Source: Larix kaempferi
Taxonomy: Eukaryota > Streptophyta > Pinopsida > Pinales > Pinaceae
Length of the DNA stretch: 64,000 nucleotides
Assembly: GCA_027924585.1 (NCBI GenBank)
Contig: BSBM01000007.1
Span: 12,491,501-12,555,500 of the forward strand
Direction of reading: 5' to 3'
Both the position numbers and the translations under genes were made by a program. The notes beneath the pieces are model-generated. The model saw only the letters and a list, made by a program, of their open reading frames with translations, had not been told where the DNA came from and did no database searches. This document shows, one piece after another, positions 43,303-54,304 of the stretch (positions within the stretch are counted from its first letter, which is position 1; the number at the start of each line of letters is the position of its first letter).

Positions 43303-44441
43303 TCTCCTTACCTATCTTCTGCCACTATAGAGATTTTACCGTGGACTCTTGCTGTCCCTTAGCTAGACGCTACAGCAACCCTTCAATCTCAGCAACGGCT
43401 GTGGGATCCCTTTCCAACAATAAAAATCTCTCGAGAAACTTCTGTAAGGTTCCAAACCATGCTGATGGACCTGCCTCTGAAGTCGTATCAAAGACAGGGG
43501 GCATGTTGCAGTTGATAGCTTTACCACGATCTTGGTTCAACACATGACGTGCCTGAAAAAATGTATCGCGCTCCAACTCAACATCAAATGATACCTTCTT
43601 CTTCCCAGCCTTTCGAATGTCCCCTCTTGTTGCTGCACCTCCCCGCGTAATAACTGTGACAGCTGCATCCGGTGGTCTCGGCTTTGCAAAAATAGTCGCA
43701 ACATTCGCACCCTGATTCCGGTTTTGTGCAAGATTCCCTTACTAATTCAGATTTTGATTAGCATTATGGAATTGGTCGTTGGTTCTGGTTCTGCATCGAC
43801 TGTTGTACTGGTTGTTGTACCTGATTCTGTATGGGTTGTTGGGCGTGATTCTGCAACTGTGGAACATTCCCTTCCTACCATCGTGCAATCAACTGTGGGC
43901 AATTCTCCACTGTATGGTCTGTAACAAAGAAAAATGTACACTACGACTGTAATAGTTGCAAATCACGTTAATAGTGTCCCCATATTGCACAATGATAGCA
44001 CTGAACTAGTCCGTGACCTCGTCGTCCTCCTCCATGACCAAATCCTCCACCTCGTCGACCCCTAACTCCTCCATGAAATCCACCCTGTTGTTGATACTGC
44101 GCTTGGTTGTACTATTGCTGCATCAGAACTAGTTGCATGCCTTGCCCTTGTTGTGCATACTACGGTTGCTGAACGTATTGTGACTGTTGTGGATCCATTT
44201 GCTTCAGGGCATATTGCGGCACAAATTGCTGCTACGATGGTTGTTGTGGTACAAACTGCACCTGCGGTTGGGCTACCTGTGGCTGCAGTGGCAGTTGTTG
44301 TACGGCACGCTGGTCATCCTTTATATAGAATGTGTCATACGTTCTTTCATGAAGCAACCCATATGCCCGACAATCTTTGTCATCATGTCGCACCGATTTG
44401 TAGAAAGTGCAATATAGATTCATCGACTTGGTGACCATTTT
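43303..44441 (-). pseudogene. Element D: Gag linker and CCHC knuckles
   Basis: The linker includes CNMPPVFDTTSEAGPSAWFG and TLQKFLERFLLLERDPTAVA (43370-43576). Knuckle remnants: CYHCAIWGHY then RDL near 43980-44020 (last Cys lost), and an ENCPQLIARW partner near 43890. Upstream is a Gly/His/Gln-rich stretch (44050-44330) with QVAQPQVQFVPQQPS. At its upstream end a third, cysteine-poor unit reads YCTFYKSVRHDDKDCRAYGL, present also in B (DKDCRAYD) and C (FCKF...DDSNCRAYDL). Confidence 0.75.
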
Positions 44442-45389
44442 CTACATATATGGACATTCTTCATGGCGATGCCCAAATACCAGACAAACACAACACCACA
44501 GCATGCCAACACCATTTAACGAGTTTGGCGCTCCTAAAACCAAATAGTTGCATAAGTTGGGGCAATTGTCCTTTGTATGCCCTTCTCCTCGACATCGCGT
44601 ACCCCATACTTCTTCATGCTCCTCCTTACCCTTCTTCAGATCTTCCAGTTGTATGGTCAAGTTAGCCAGCTGTGTCTGTATCTGTGACATCCTGGCTGCA
44701 TTTTCTCCAATCGCATTGCAATCTCCAGAGCTTCACTGGGCGTCGTGATGTTTTGTTGCATCAATGGTAGCTGAATGTGGGGTATCAATGCCACGATGAA
44801 CCACTCTTTATGTTGGATAGCACTCATATCGAAACTAACCCTTGCTATCAATGGTTTGAACCGCAGGTCGAAATTCCACACCGTCTTGTTGGGATACTAA
44901 ATTTCTTTCAATTCTGTGATATGTTGATCCTCAGACTTGGGATTTTGGAATTCTGCAATCAACCCATCCCGGATCTCATCTAGCGACTTCTCTGGGGCTC
45001 CTGTACGGACTAGAACAAACTTCATAAACCAATCTAATGCGCGACCTCACAGAGTTGTCGCTAACTGTCCTTTCTTAGCGGCATAATCAGTGATTTGTTT
45101 TACGGTCCATACCACTTCGCACAAAACACCAATACTGTTCTGGGTTATCTATCCCATCCCCATGTTATAATGGTAACTTAGCGTCATTGCTCGCCATCCT
45201 GGGATTCCTTCCTACAGGTACTAAACTACTAGCGATCAAGTTTTGTTGACATGTTGGGGTCGAAGTGGTGTTTCTCACCGGTTGATAGATAGTGAGCGGA
45301 GGTGTTGGTATGTTGCTACTGGGGTTAGGTCCTTCCTTTATCCTGGGTGTATCCTGTGTGTCCTTATCCAGGTTGTGAGGTTGCCTCAT
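44442..45389 (-). pseudogene. Element D: Gag capsid-like domain 1
   Basis: Minus strand from 45389: Pro/Thr-rich linker (NIPTPPLTIYQPVRNTT), RNPRMASNDAKLPL, then with shifts DNPEQYW, GQLATTL, LDWFMKF, and in a later frame WNFDLRFKPLIARVSFDM, EWFIVALIPHIQLPLM, TTPSEALEIAMRLE, SQIQTQLANLTIQLEDLKKG, then a knuckle-like region WCCVCLVFGHRHEECPYM. It aligns with C (21919-22771) and B (47010-48516). Confidence 0.8.
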
Positions 45390-45612
45390 CCCGTGTGGTC
45401 TTCCTTCGGGAACTCATGGTTCGATCGTAGTAGGACCTTCTCCTATCCTCTACCTCTTTTCCTGTCGAAACCTCGCTCCTCCTCTTGTAATACCACCCTC
45501 TTCATCGGCTTCACTCACAGTCTCATCATGACCTGAGCCCATCTACCCCTAATCATTCCATACATTGCTCCCCTACTATCGTTATACCCATGTACTCGGC
45601 CCACCAAGCTTC

Positions 45613-46095
45613 TTACTGATCTATATGAATCTTCAATATACCCTTTTCGCAAATAAGCATCTTAATGGACAGCTGGAGCGACAGCAGAAACCTTCCCCGG
45701 GGTTCGCGGAAGAAATATCTTTCAGCTTCGCTATAGGACTTTTGTGTATCAACCATGAATTCAGTGATATACCCCTCCAAGATGCTATCAAGCCACACTT
45801 CGACAGCCCGCGATGCTTTATTGTCAACTTCCTGCAGTTCTTGGATTAGCTCCGAGGTCCAGGTCGTCGGCTCACCACCTTGGTGGTTTCTCTTCTGATA
45901 GGTCAACTTTTCCAACCATTTGAACAAAAGGACCAGGAATTCACAGAAAAATGATTCATGTGGACCGTTGTGAATATATCTACCCACCCATTGATCTACC
46001 ATTAGTCGATTGTTTCAGATTTCTTCTTTAGCAAATTCCTACAACCTTTGATCAAACCAACTCTGTATCTCCGGTTGCGTCGGATGCCACAACAT
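45613..46095 (-). pseudogene. Element D: conserved N-terminal domain before Gag
   Basis: Starts MLWHPTQPEIQSWFDQRL at 46095 (ATG), just after the PBS, with two stops before MVDQWVGRYIHNGPHESF. Then FKWLEKLTYQKRNHQG, TTWTSELIQELQEVD, VWLDSILEGYITEFMVDTQ, YFFREPRGRFLLSL and IKMLICEKGILK. B and C share these blocks. Length about 160 residues. I do not recognise the family; it is Trp-rich and probably globular. Confidence 0.75.
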
Positions 46096-46120
46096 ATCCT
46101 CTCTTCACTTCGCACACAGT

Positions 46121-46136
46121 CCTGGCAATGGAACCA
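46121..46136 (-). other. Element D: primer binding site (tRNA-Glu type)
   Basis: The minus strand reads TGGTTCCATTGCCAGG two bases inside the LTR, close to the complement of plant tRNA-Glu 3' end (TGGTTCCGTTGCCGGG, recalled from memory). Confidence 0.72.
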
Positions 46137-46138
46137 TT

Positions 46139-47009
46139 TGTTGACTCAAACCCAGTCGACAGGGGTTCCCATCGCTGTCGACACCAACCCACTGCTATCT
46201 CCCTAAGAACCGGCCTAGACAGGTTTTACCCTGTCCAGCAGCACCTGCAGAGCAGATGAGGTCTCACCTGAGGTGATCAAGGGAGAGTGGACGGAACCAT
46301 GTTTCCACCAAATGAAGGAGGATAATTGCGGCGACAATTACTTGCTTAATCTAACTTATCACAACATTCAAGACAGATCTATGCATTCAGGTTTAACATC
46401 ATTCATTTTCATACCATCATTCAACAGAAACATTCATCACGACAAGTATAACATTAAAGTGACAACTGCAGCAAGAAATCATAGCATTAATTGTGAGTCG
46501 CAACATGCATTAACATAAAAGGTACACAGAAAATTTCACCAATAGTTCCTTCATGTCATATTACTTCAGCAAAAACCTTGATACAACATCTCCGCAAAAC
46601 TAGATCTCAGCAATATCTCTTTATCTCACATACATACTCAAAGATGCGCACAATTAACATCCAAAAATCATACCCAGATCAGAGCATCAACACTTACAAC
46701 TCATGTCTATATATAGGCTTCCACCTTTACAATGCCTGTCCACTTACTAACAACTTCCTAACCAACAGTTGGACAAATGACCCAAAATCTAACTGACATG
46801 GTCCAAATGACCCAAAAATGTGCCTACTACGGTACAATTAGCCCAAAATTACATACCATATGGTCCAATGACCCAAAAACCTGCATTCTGCGGTACAATC
46901 GACTCAAAAATGCATAAAATAATCTAGCATTTTGTCTTCCATGACCTCTTCTAACATGTTGCAGCATCGGTGATGCTGCGCTTCTTCCTTACCAAACCGA
47001 CTGCCAACA
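46139..47009 (-). repeat. Element D: 5' LTR (871 bp)
   Basis: Same length and structure as 34926-35796. TATA palindrome CTATATATAG at 46707-46716; conserved block at 46261-46306. On the minus strand U3 holds several TTTTTGGGTCATTTGGACCAT-like repeats. Flanked on the right by TAATT. Confidence 0.93.
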
Positions 47010-48516
47010 TAATTCCTCCTTGACTGAGTGGGTTTGGTGCGCAAACTGCAAATATTTGCGGAACTGAGGAAACTGACCCTTATGTTGTCCTTTAAACTTG
47101 CATCGACTGCACCCTATTTCTTAGCGAACTTCCTTTCCCTTCTTTATATCCTGTAGTTGGATAGTCAAGTTCACTGGCTGCGCTTGGATCTAGTTCATGC
47201 CAATCCCTATTTCTCCAAATGGTGAAGCCTCGAGCTTTATCGCAATTTCCAATTCCTTCGCCTGAGATACAATCTTTTGCTGCATCAGAGGTATCTAAAT
47301 GTGCGGTATCAATCCTGCAATAAACCACTCTTTATGCTGCATGTCACTCATCCAAACATTTACTTTGGCCATCAAAGTCTTGTACCTCTGATCAAATTTT
47401 GATACCAATTCCTTAGGAAATTGCTTTATTTCCTTCAAATATGTGATATACTACGACTCCGACTTTGGTTTCCTAAATTCGTCGATCAATCCTGCTATGA
47501 TTTGTGCTAAGTTTTTCTATGCAATCCCTGTAGGTGCTTGTACAAACTTCATAAACTAATCCATTGCATGGCCCCAAAAGGTCGTTGCCAATTGTCCCTT
47601 CTTAATATCATCATCATGGACTTGTTTCACCATCCACACTGCTTTGCATAAAAGCCAGTATTGTTCGGGATCCTCAGTCCCGTTAACTTGAAAACGAGGC
47701 ATATTTACATCGTCACCTTCCATCCTTGGTTTCCTACTGGTGTTTGTATATCTGCTACTCTTACTACTAATCTGGCATGCAGGACAAACTTGTGAAGAGA
47801 TTATATTTCTTCTTCCGAAGTTCGGCGCAGTGCACGGGGTTGTGGGTACGTTGTGGCTTTGGTTCCGTCCTTCCTCAGGTTCAGCGGTATCCTGGTCGTT
47901 CTCTTCATCACAGTAGGGTCGCTTAGTAACTTGTGGCCCCATTTTGTAATTCTCTGTTCCGATCGCCCTAGGAGACTCTCTCTTTATCTCAGTCCTCCTC
48001 TTCTTCTCCAACCGGAACCTCACCCCACTTAATATCATCATCATGGACTTGTTTCACCATCCACACTGCTTTGCATAAAATCCAGTATTGTTCGGGATCC
48101 TCAGTCCCGTTAACTTGAAAATGAGGCATATTTACATCGTCACCTTCCATCCTTGGTTTCCTACTGGTGTTTGTATATCTGCTACTCTTAATACTAATCT
48201 GGCATGCAGGACAAACTTGTGAAGAGATTATATTTCTTCTTCCGAAGTTCGGCGCAGTGCACGGGGTTGTGGGTACGTTGTGGCTTTGGTTCCGTCCTTC
48301 CTCAGGTTCAGTGGTATCCTGGTCGTTCTCTTCATCACAGTAGGGTCGCTTAGTAACTTGTGGCCCCATTTTGTAATTCTCTGTTCCGATCGCCCTAGGA
48401 GACTCTCTCTTTATCTCAGTCCTCCTCTTCTTCTCCAACCGGAACCTCACCCCACTTCTTAGGAGACCACAATCTTTCGTAGCTTCCCTCAAAATTTTGT
48501 CATATCTCATATCCAT
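47010..48516 (-). pseudogene. Element B: Gag capsid-like domain 1 with 427-bp duplication
   Basis: Minus strand from 48516: MDMRYDKILREATKDCGLLR, SGVRFRLEKKRRTEIKRE, a charged linker, PRMEGDDVNMPHFQVNGTED, PEQYWILCKAVWMVKQV. Then the same text restarts because of a tandem duplication, and only the second reading continues into KKGQLATTFWGHAMD and, with shifts, TIQLQDIKKGKE at about 47140. At 47010 element D interrupts; the frame resumes at 34925. The duplication is not a multiple of three, so it breaks the frame. Confidence 0.8.
47604..48457. repeat. 427-bp tandem duplication inside element B gag
   Basis: Unit 1 is 47604-48030, unit 2 is 48031-48457; both start AATATCATCATCATGGACTT and end CGGAACCTCACCCCACTT. 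I see about four base differences over the whole unit, so it arose long after element B itself decayed. Confidence 0.95.
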
Positions 48517-48579
48517 CTACCCTGCATCATTATATAAAACCCACATATGTGTGGTACCCACAACCTCCATACAATCGAT

Positions 48580-49064
48580 CTTTACTCCTTAGAGTTCATC
48601 TTTAATATGCCCTTTTCACAAATGAGCATCTTGATCCACAGTTTTAGAGACAATAGATACCTTCCTCTGGGTCCCTTGAAAAAATTCCTTTCTATGTCGA
48701 TGTATGACATAATGGTGTCAACAGGAAATTCATTATTGTATCCTTATAAAATACTATCTACCCAAACCTCGAAATCCCTTGAAGCTATGTTGTTCACCCA
48801 TTTCAACTAATGGATCAGTTTTGGGGTCTAGTGTTCAGGCTCACCTCCTTGGAAATTCTTCTTCTGAAAAGTTAGCTGCGCCAACCATTTGTATAGCAGT
48901 ATAGGAAACTCGCAGAAGAATAATTCATGGATATCAATGTAGATGTAGCTTTGCAACCAATCAATTTTCGACAATCCAAGGTTCCTATTCTATTCCTCAA
49001 CAAATTATCGCATCTTCTTATGGAACCATTCCTTGATCTTTGACTTTGTTGGATGCGACAGCAT
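48580..49064 (-). pseudogene. Element B: conserved N-terminal domain before Gag
   Basis: Begins MLSHPTKSKIKEWFHKKM at 49064, then after stops WLQSYIYIDIHELFFCEFP, LYKWLAQLTFQKKNFQGGEP, TPKLIH, VWVDSIL, EFPVDTIMSYI, NFFKGPRGRYLLSLKLWIK and MLICEKGILKM. It is collinear with D (45613-46095) and C (12971-13363 plus 14306-14420). Five or more stops. Confidence 0.75.
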
Positions 49065-49090
49065 GTCCTCTCTCCTTCCACACTAAGGTT

Positions 49091-49105
49091 CCGACAACAG
49101 AACCA
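49091..49105 (-). other. Element B: primer binding site (tRNA-Glu type)
   Basis: The minus strand reads TGGTTCTGTTGTCGG two bases from the LTR, close to the sites of C and D. Confidence 0.7.
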
Positions 49106-49107
49106 TT

Positions 49108-49930
49108 TGTTGACATAGTTCTATCGACAGGGGTTCACTTCGCTCTGTTGTCAAAAAACATCGACACATACTCCCTTAAACATCGACCCAGAAAGGTTTT
49201 ACCCTTTCTAGCAACACCCTAAGAGCGAGTGAAGCCTTACCCGAGATGCCTAAGGGGGATGCAGGAACCAAGTTTCCGTAGTTGTAAGAAGAAATGCATT
49301 ATCTCACACTCATTTGAAACATAATACATAGATTCCCATCCACATCAGAACATCACATTATCAACATATCAACCAAATCTACTTAAACATTATGTTCATT
49401 CGTATCACAACATTATCAGTTGACAATTTAAATAGATTATCAAATCATACTAAACATATCTGACATACATGACATAACTGTAATTTCATTCATAAAAACA
49501 TATAGAACCATGTATCGACATTAAACATTGCAATGGTGCATATTCAAGCATATTACGATAAATCAAAAGGAGACAAAGACATAGATCAATCAATCATTCT
49601 CATTATTCATCAACTTGTCTCATACATCGCAGAACTATTACAAACTCAGAACAATAGTTGCGATCCGAGAAATAAAAAAGACCAAAACCACATAGATGCT
49701 CCAATAGATCAATCAAAAGATAAGATGCCCTTCGGCTTACAATCATACTCCTATTTATAGGCTCACTTGTTCATTACAAAATGGTCCAAATGACCCATTA
49801 CTAACTAACTTAACCGAATATCCTGCATTTGTTGGCTCTTTTACACTTCGCGAACGGTCCTTTGTTCCTTTCGATGACCCTTTCGTTGCTTGTTGGTACC
49901 ACACTTGTGCACTCTAGACCCGTGCCAACT
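49108..49930 (-). repeat. Element B: 5' LTR
   Basis: The plus strand starts TGTTGACATAGTTC. The outer end is placed at GTGCCAACT (49930) by analogy with CTGCCAACA of element D; the last base would then be mutated. TATA box CTATAAATAG (minus) at 49760-49751. Conserved block at 49232-49277. U3 includes GGGTCATTTGGACCATT as in D, so B and D LTRs are relatives. Confidence 0.72.
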
Positions 49931-50120
49931 GCGAGGTCATCTATTTATATTGTCTTGTTAAGTATATGTTAAGGAAGGGAAATGTTGTGAGGTATTTAAC
50001 CACATCCACACATCGCCACAGTTATAGAAACCTGATTCTGTAACCCCCCATACTTCGGTTTGGGTGAGACATCAACCTGTTTACATGTTGATGCTGAAAG
50101 GACTAGTGAAAGGGGTTTTG
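49931..50120 (+). repeat. LTR fragment of element C type that hosts element B
   Basis: Resembles the late part of the element C LTR: TTGTCTTGTTAAGTATATG, GTTATAGAAACCTGATTCTG, a C run and TTTGGGTGAGACATC (block at 50026-50070), then GAAAGGACTAGTGAAAGGGG. Its earlier part would lie beyond the other end of element B. The right border with the pol fragment is blurred. Confidence 0.6.
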
Positions 50121-51180
50121 TTGTGCCTATAATAACTTCTCCAAAACCAGCTCATCCCAGAATGCAACCAATAGACTTCCTATAACTTTAGATATGTTGC
50201 TTGTGACTTTGTTAGATAATTAGGACATTGAAAATTGACCAAATAATAAACAATGTTTCCATACCAATCGGATTCTTCAAATTTTCTATTTACCTTCATT
50301 GTATCATCTTGGGAATATTGAATTTCTCTTAGCTTCTCTTCTTCTATCAATTATAAAATCAAATTCAAGTCTAAAGCTTCACAATTTGACTCAGCGAGCA
50401 ACTTGTCCAATCCTTGGCCCTTGACTAGCTTGGCAGGTTTGATTTCGAGATCATATTCTTGAATTTTAGAAATCCACTTGCCTCTTCTACCGTCACTGTC
50501 AGTTTGACACAAAATATATTTGACTATGCTATGTGGAACATATGCAATTATCTGAGAATGTAAAATATAACATCTGAAAGATTTCAAATCCTTGACCATG
50601 GCATAGTCTTATTTCTCCATGAGATTGTATTTCAATTCAACATCCCTTAGAGCCTTATTGAAAAATGCTATAGGTTTCTCATGTCCCTCACAGTTCTTTT
50701 GCAAAAGCACAACTGGAATTGTATGAGAGGAAGCAAAAGAAAATATCAAGAACGGCTTCATATAGTCAGGACTGATAAACATTGGTGTCTCCCCAATGGA
50801 TTTCTTCAGTGCTTCAAATGCTTCTTTTTCCTCTTTATTCCATTTTACATCATTACTTGTTTTGAGCATGTTAGTAATGATTTTAATCATTTCAGCAAGA
50901 TTAGGGATGAATCTGCTCAAGAAATTTATCCTGCCAATGAATGATTGTACTTCTTTACTATTTCTGGGGGTTTTGAGTGCTTGTATGGATGACACTCTTT
51001 CAATATCTATCTTCACTCCATCTTTAGAGACTATATGTCCTAACGACTTACCTTCTCTTAAAGAAAAACTAGACTTCTTGGGATTTAAAGAGAGGCTATA
51101 TTCTCTGCACTTTCTGAAAATATGCTTTAAATGGGATATATGTTCTTCACCAGTCTTAGAGAACTATGTCATATCATCCA
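50121..51180 (-). pseudogene. Gypsy pol fragment: RT end, RNase H, start of integrase
   Basis: A different gypsy lineage from B/C/D. Minus strand: MDDMT (catalytic box, tyrosine codon lost at the element E border), stop, HISHLKHIFRKCREYSLSLN, then VKIDIERVSSIQALKTPRNS, FIGRINFLSRFIPNLAEM, KPFLIFSFASSHTIPVVLLQ, HEKPIAFFNKALRDVELKYN, FRCYILHSQIIAYVPHS, GRRGKWISKIQEYDLEIKPA, LAESNCEALDLN, and a decayed tether with CPNYLTKSQA. RNase H lacks clear catalytic acids in the first segment (FSFASS). Truncated on both sides. Confidence 0.86.
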
Positions 51181-52163
51181 TGTTATAGGTCAAATCTGCA
51201 CTTCTCCATCTATGATCACATTGCTCTGTTGATCACACAAAAGGACACTAAAGATTGAAGAGTTTGATTAACCTGGATGACTTATTGCTAGAAGTACACT
51301 CTTCAGCTGAAAATATTGTAGTTTCTCATGATTTTACCTCATGTACACCCCTCTCTGCATAGAAAACTAGCGTACACCTTGAGAAAATACCCTACTTTGC
51401 TCAAGGACAACTAGCGTACATCTCCCAAAATGTTGTAAACGCATGTTGTAAAGGACAGAAGTTGCTCTCTCTACGCTACTCTTGTTGTATGAAACCCGCG
51501 TACATCTTAAGATGAAATAAAAAATATACTAATTTGATGGATTGGTATTACTTGAAGTTGGTTCTTCAACTTCCCCAACCTCCCAATCCAGCTACCTCTC
51601 GATCTAAACTACCTACCGTGTCCCATAAATACAAGGAGGATCCATGAGAGGGGTTAGAGACATATAGTCACAAATGACCTAGAAATAAACTTGGAGTACT
51701 ATTATGATGGAGGAATTCCCAAGTCAAAGTGAAGAGAAGGAGCGTAGGATCTGGTTGCAGAAGCTTCTCTACACGTCAGGTATATTGTACTGATTCATGT
51801 TTCTTCGACAATAAAAAGGTCGAAACACCCTTCTTGTCCCAAATCAAATGTCTACTAGATTGTATATTCATTTGGATTAATATCTTGTTATATTTGATGA
51901 TCAATTTGTTTATTCTTTCATCATATTTATTATATCCAAGATATGCTGGAAGGTATCTTTTGTGTTGCAGGTTCGCCAAGCAGGAGATCAAGCGAAAGAC
52001 CAAGCTAAAGCTAGGACCAGCCGTCGATAAGAGGTATTTCTTTCAATCTCGATCTCTTTCTTTTGCAGTAACTAAATGAAATATAATCAATGTGTTTACT
52101 TGTCAACCCTACCCAGTTGGTAGTGTCCATCTCCTCACTATAAGGTAGAAATCCTGAACAACA
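51181..52163 (+). repeat. Element E: 5' LTR (983 bp)
   Basis: Starts TGTTATAGGTCAAATC, ends CTGAACAACA. Homologous over its whole length to the solo LTR at 13364-14305, which fixes both borders. TATA-like CATAAATA at 51624-51631. U3 contains repeated ACTAGCGTACA segments. It lies inside the RT catalytic box of the neighbouring pol fragment. Confidence 0.88.
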
Positions 52164-52166
52164 AAC

Positions 52167-52183
52167 TGGCGACTCCACTGGGG
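52167..52183 (+). other. Element E: primer binding site (tRNA-Arg type)
   Basis: TGGCGACTCCACTGGGG, three bases after the LTR. It matches the complement of plant tRNA-Arg 3' end (TGGCGACTCCGCTGGGG, from memory) with one difference. Ogre/Tat-type elements use this primer. Confidence 0.78.
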
Positions 52184-54304
52184 AGTAACCGCTAGTTTTT
52201 TTGCTCTAAGAGACCTAGTTTACGATTTGTTCCAGACCTTTTTCAGTCTTTTGATTCTCTACGAGGTCTTATAGGTTTTTGTTACCTGTTCTTTAAATCT
52301 TGACTCATCTCAGTCCACTGCTACAAAGCCTTTTTGTTTGCTTGTGAGCCTTGTACGCTGGTTTACCCTACTTACAGTAGTATTTTTTCCTGATGTACCC
52401 TGCTTTGTCTACTACACAGTAGCGTATTTTAGCTGATGTACACTGCTTTGTCTACTACACGGTAGCGTATATTTCTTATTATATGTTGCTTTATGCACTG
52501 CATAGTAGTGTATTTTCCTGTAACTTTCAGTTCTTTATTAGGGTTTGATTTCCAGTTTGTCTGGGTTCACTTCCAGCCTGTTACTTTGCCTCCTTGACTG
52601 ACCCCTAAGACTTCCATGTCTTTTTTTAGTCTTTTTTTCCTCTCTTGAGTCTTTTAGTTTGATTTTGCTTGCTTGAGTAGTTGTTTAAGTGTCTTTACTG
52701 CTTTCTATCCCTTTTTGAAGTTTGTGCACTATTCTCTTTTGGAAATAGGCATTAGTTGCTTTTTGTAGTCATACAAACCTGCGTTATTATCGTTAGTTGT
52801 TTGTGGCAACATTAGAACACTTTCTCTTTGTCTTATCCTTTCCATTAGGGTTTGACTTTCAAGTTTGAGTCTTTAGGGTTGCTTCCGAAAGGTTGCTTGG
52901 TTTAGATACTTCCTGATTGTCTTTTCAATTTAGTCCAAGTGATTCAAAGCCTCCTAGTTAGTCTTCTTTTGAGTCTGTGTGTTTGGTAAGGTCACTTGTT
53001 GGTTCGCTTTCTTACTCCTTTACTCGGCTTAGTGTTTTCTTAGGGTTTTGATGCTTAGGAACATCCTTTAGGCATGCTTTCCATTACAAACATTTCTTTT
53101 CCTTGTCTCTTTTACACTTTGTTTCCAAGTCTCAAGTTTTTCCTTTGCAAAAACTTGGTAAGCCAAGTCTTCCTCAAATCATTTGATTTGTTTGTTTTGA
53201 ACCATTTAGGTGTTTGTCTTACTCACACTTTTAGGTCTTACTTGCTCTTTTACAAGTTCTTTTTTTTAATTATCATAAAAGACAAAAAAATGTTTTAAAT
53301 AGCTTAGTAGTATTATCTATTGTTGTTTTGAAGTAGCATAGTTTACTTTGAAATTTAAAAGAAAATACAAAAAGATTTTGATTTAGGTTTGCTTATCTTT
53401 AGTTTTGGAAAACAATGAATGAGAAAGTTTAGAGAAAGTTCTTTACTTTTATGTACTTTCCATTTCAGTCACAACCACGCCACACACTTCACTACAACCT
53501 TTGAGTAAGAATAACCATTTAAAAAGAAATACTAATAATATTAATTAGTAACATTTTTTTTTTTAGGTATACACAGCATCAACTAGATTAGACTAGAGTT
53601 TCGAGCTTAAATCACCTTAAATTGCTCAAAACTGGCTTCATTCCTCAACAATCGTAGTATGACTATCTTTTAAGTAAATCCATATGTATCAAAATCTCTT
53701 GGGAAACTCCACTAAAACCAGAGCTAAGCACCAGGTCGTGTGAGACTGGAATTGTTGAGGATAACCCCTCACTTTCCTTTCGAGCATAAACCAGAGTTGT
53801 CTCGTGTACGGGGGTCCTTTTGGACTTCGGGCATTGTTACCCTTCCCATGTGTTACAGCTAGACTGACGACTATCTCCCCAAGAATTTTTGTACTTATGG
53901 TAGCCTTAGTATATTGACCATCTAGGACTCTACACAGGTGATGACGAAAGGCTATTTATGTTGTACCTAGGACAGACGTGGGAGGAAACCCTCTACAAAA
54001 ATTTGGGAAGGCAGTTTGGTGATTCAAATTCTTGCACCCAGAGGACCTGTATGTGGACCTTGGGTAACTGTTCTTCATCCTTCATTGGTTAGTTTTGGGC
54101 CCTAATCATCCCAGAATTCCCTTCGGAAGGCATCTGTTTTTCCTCCTTTGGATCACCTTAGGACATTTTTAGTGGTGTGCTCTTTGTGCCGCTTGTTTTT
54201 TGGCCTTAGAATATTTTGGCATCCCGGTGAGAACTGATCAAGGGACCCCTGTTCAAGGGGCTCCTTGTGCTTTTCCATTTATTGGGAACATTGGTACTCC
54301 CTTA
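52184..54304 (+). other. Element E: long untranslated leader, no gene
   Basis: About 2.1 kb of T-rich sequence with no coding domain. Three copies of a 43-bp unit lie at about 52390-52520 (CTGATGTACCCTGCTTTGTC, then TACTACACAGTAGCG). Near 53740-53830 and 53960-54050 there is GC-richer sequence of leader character. Long leaders are usual in Tat-type elements. Confidence 0.6.

Noticed and set aside
54200-54304. Upstream extension of element E Gag to 54200
   Set aside because: That start is TTG; the first in-frame ATG is at 54305, and the extra residues have no recognisable match.
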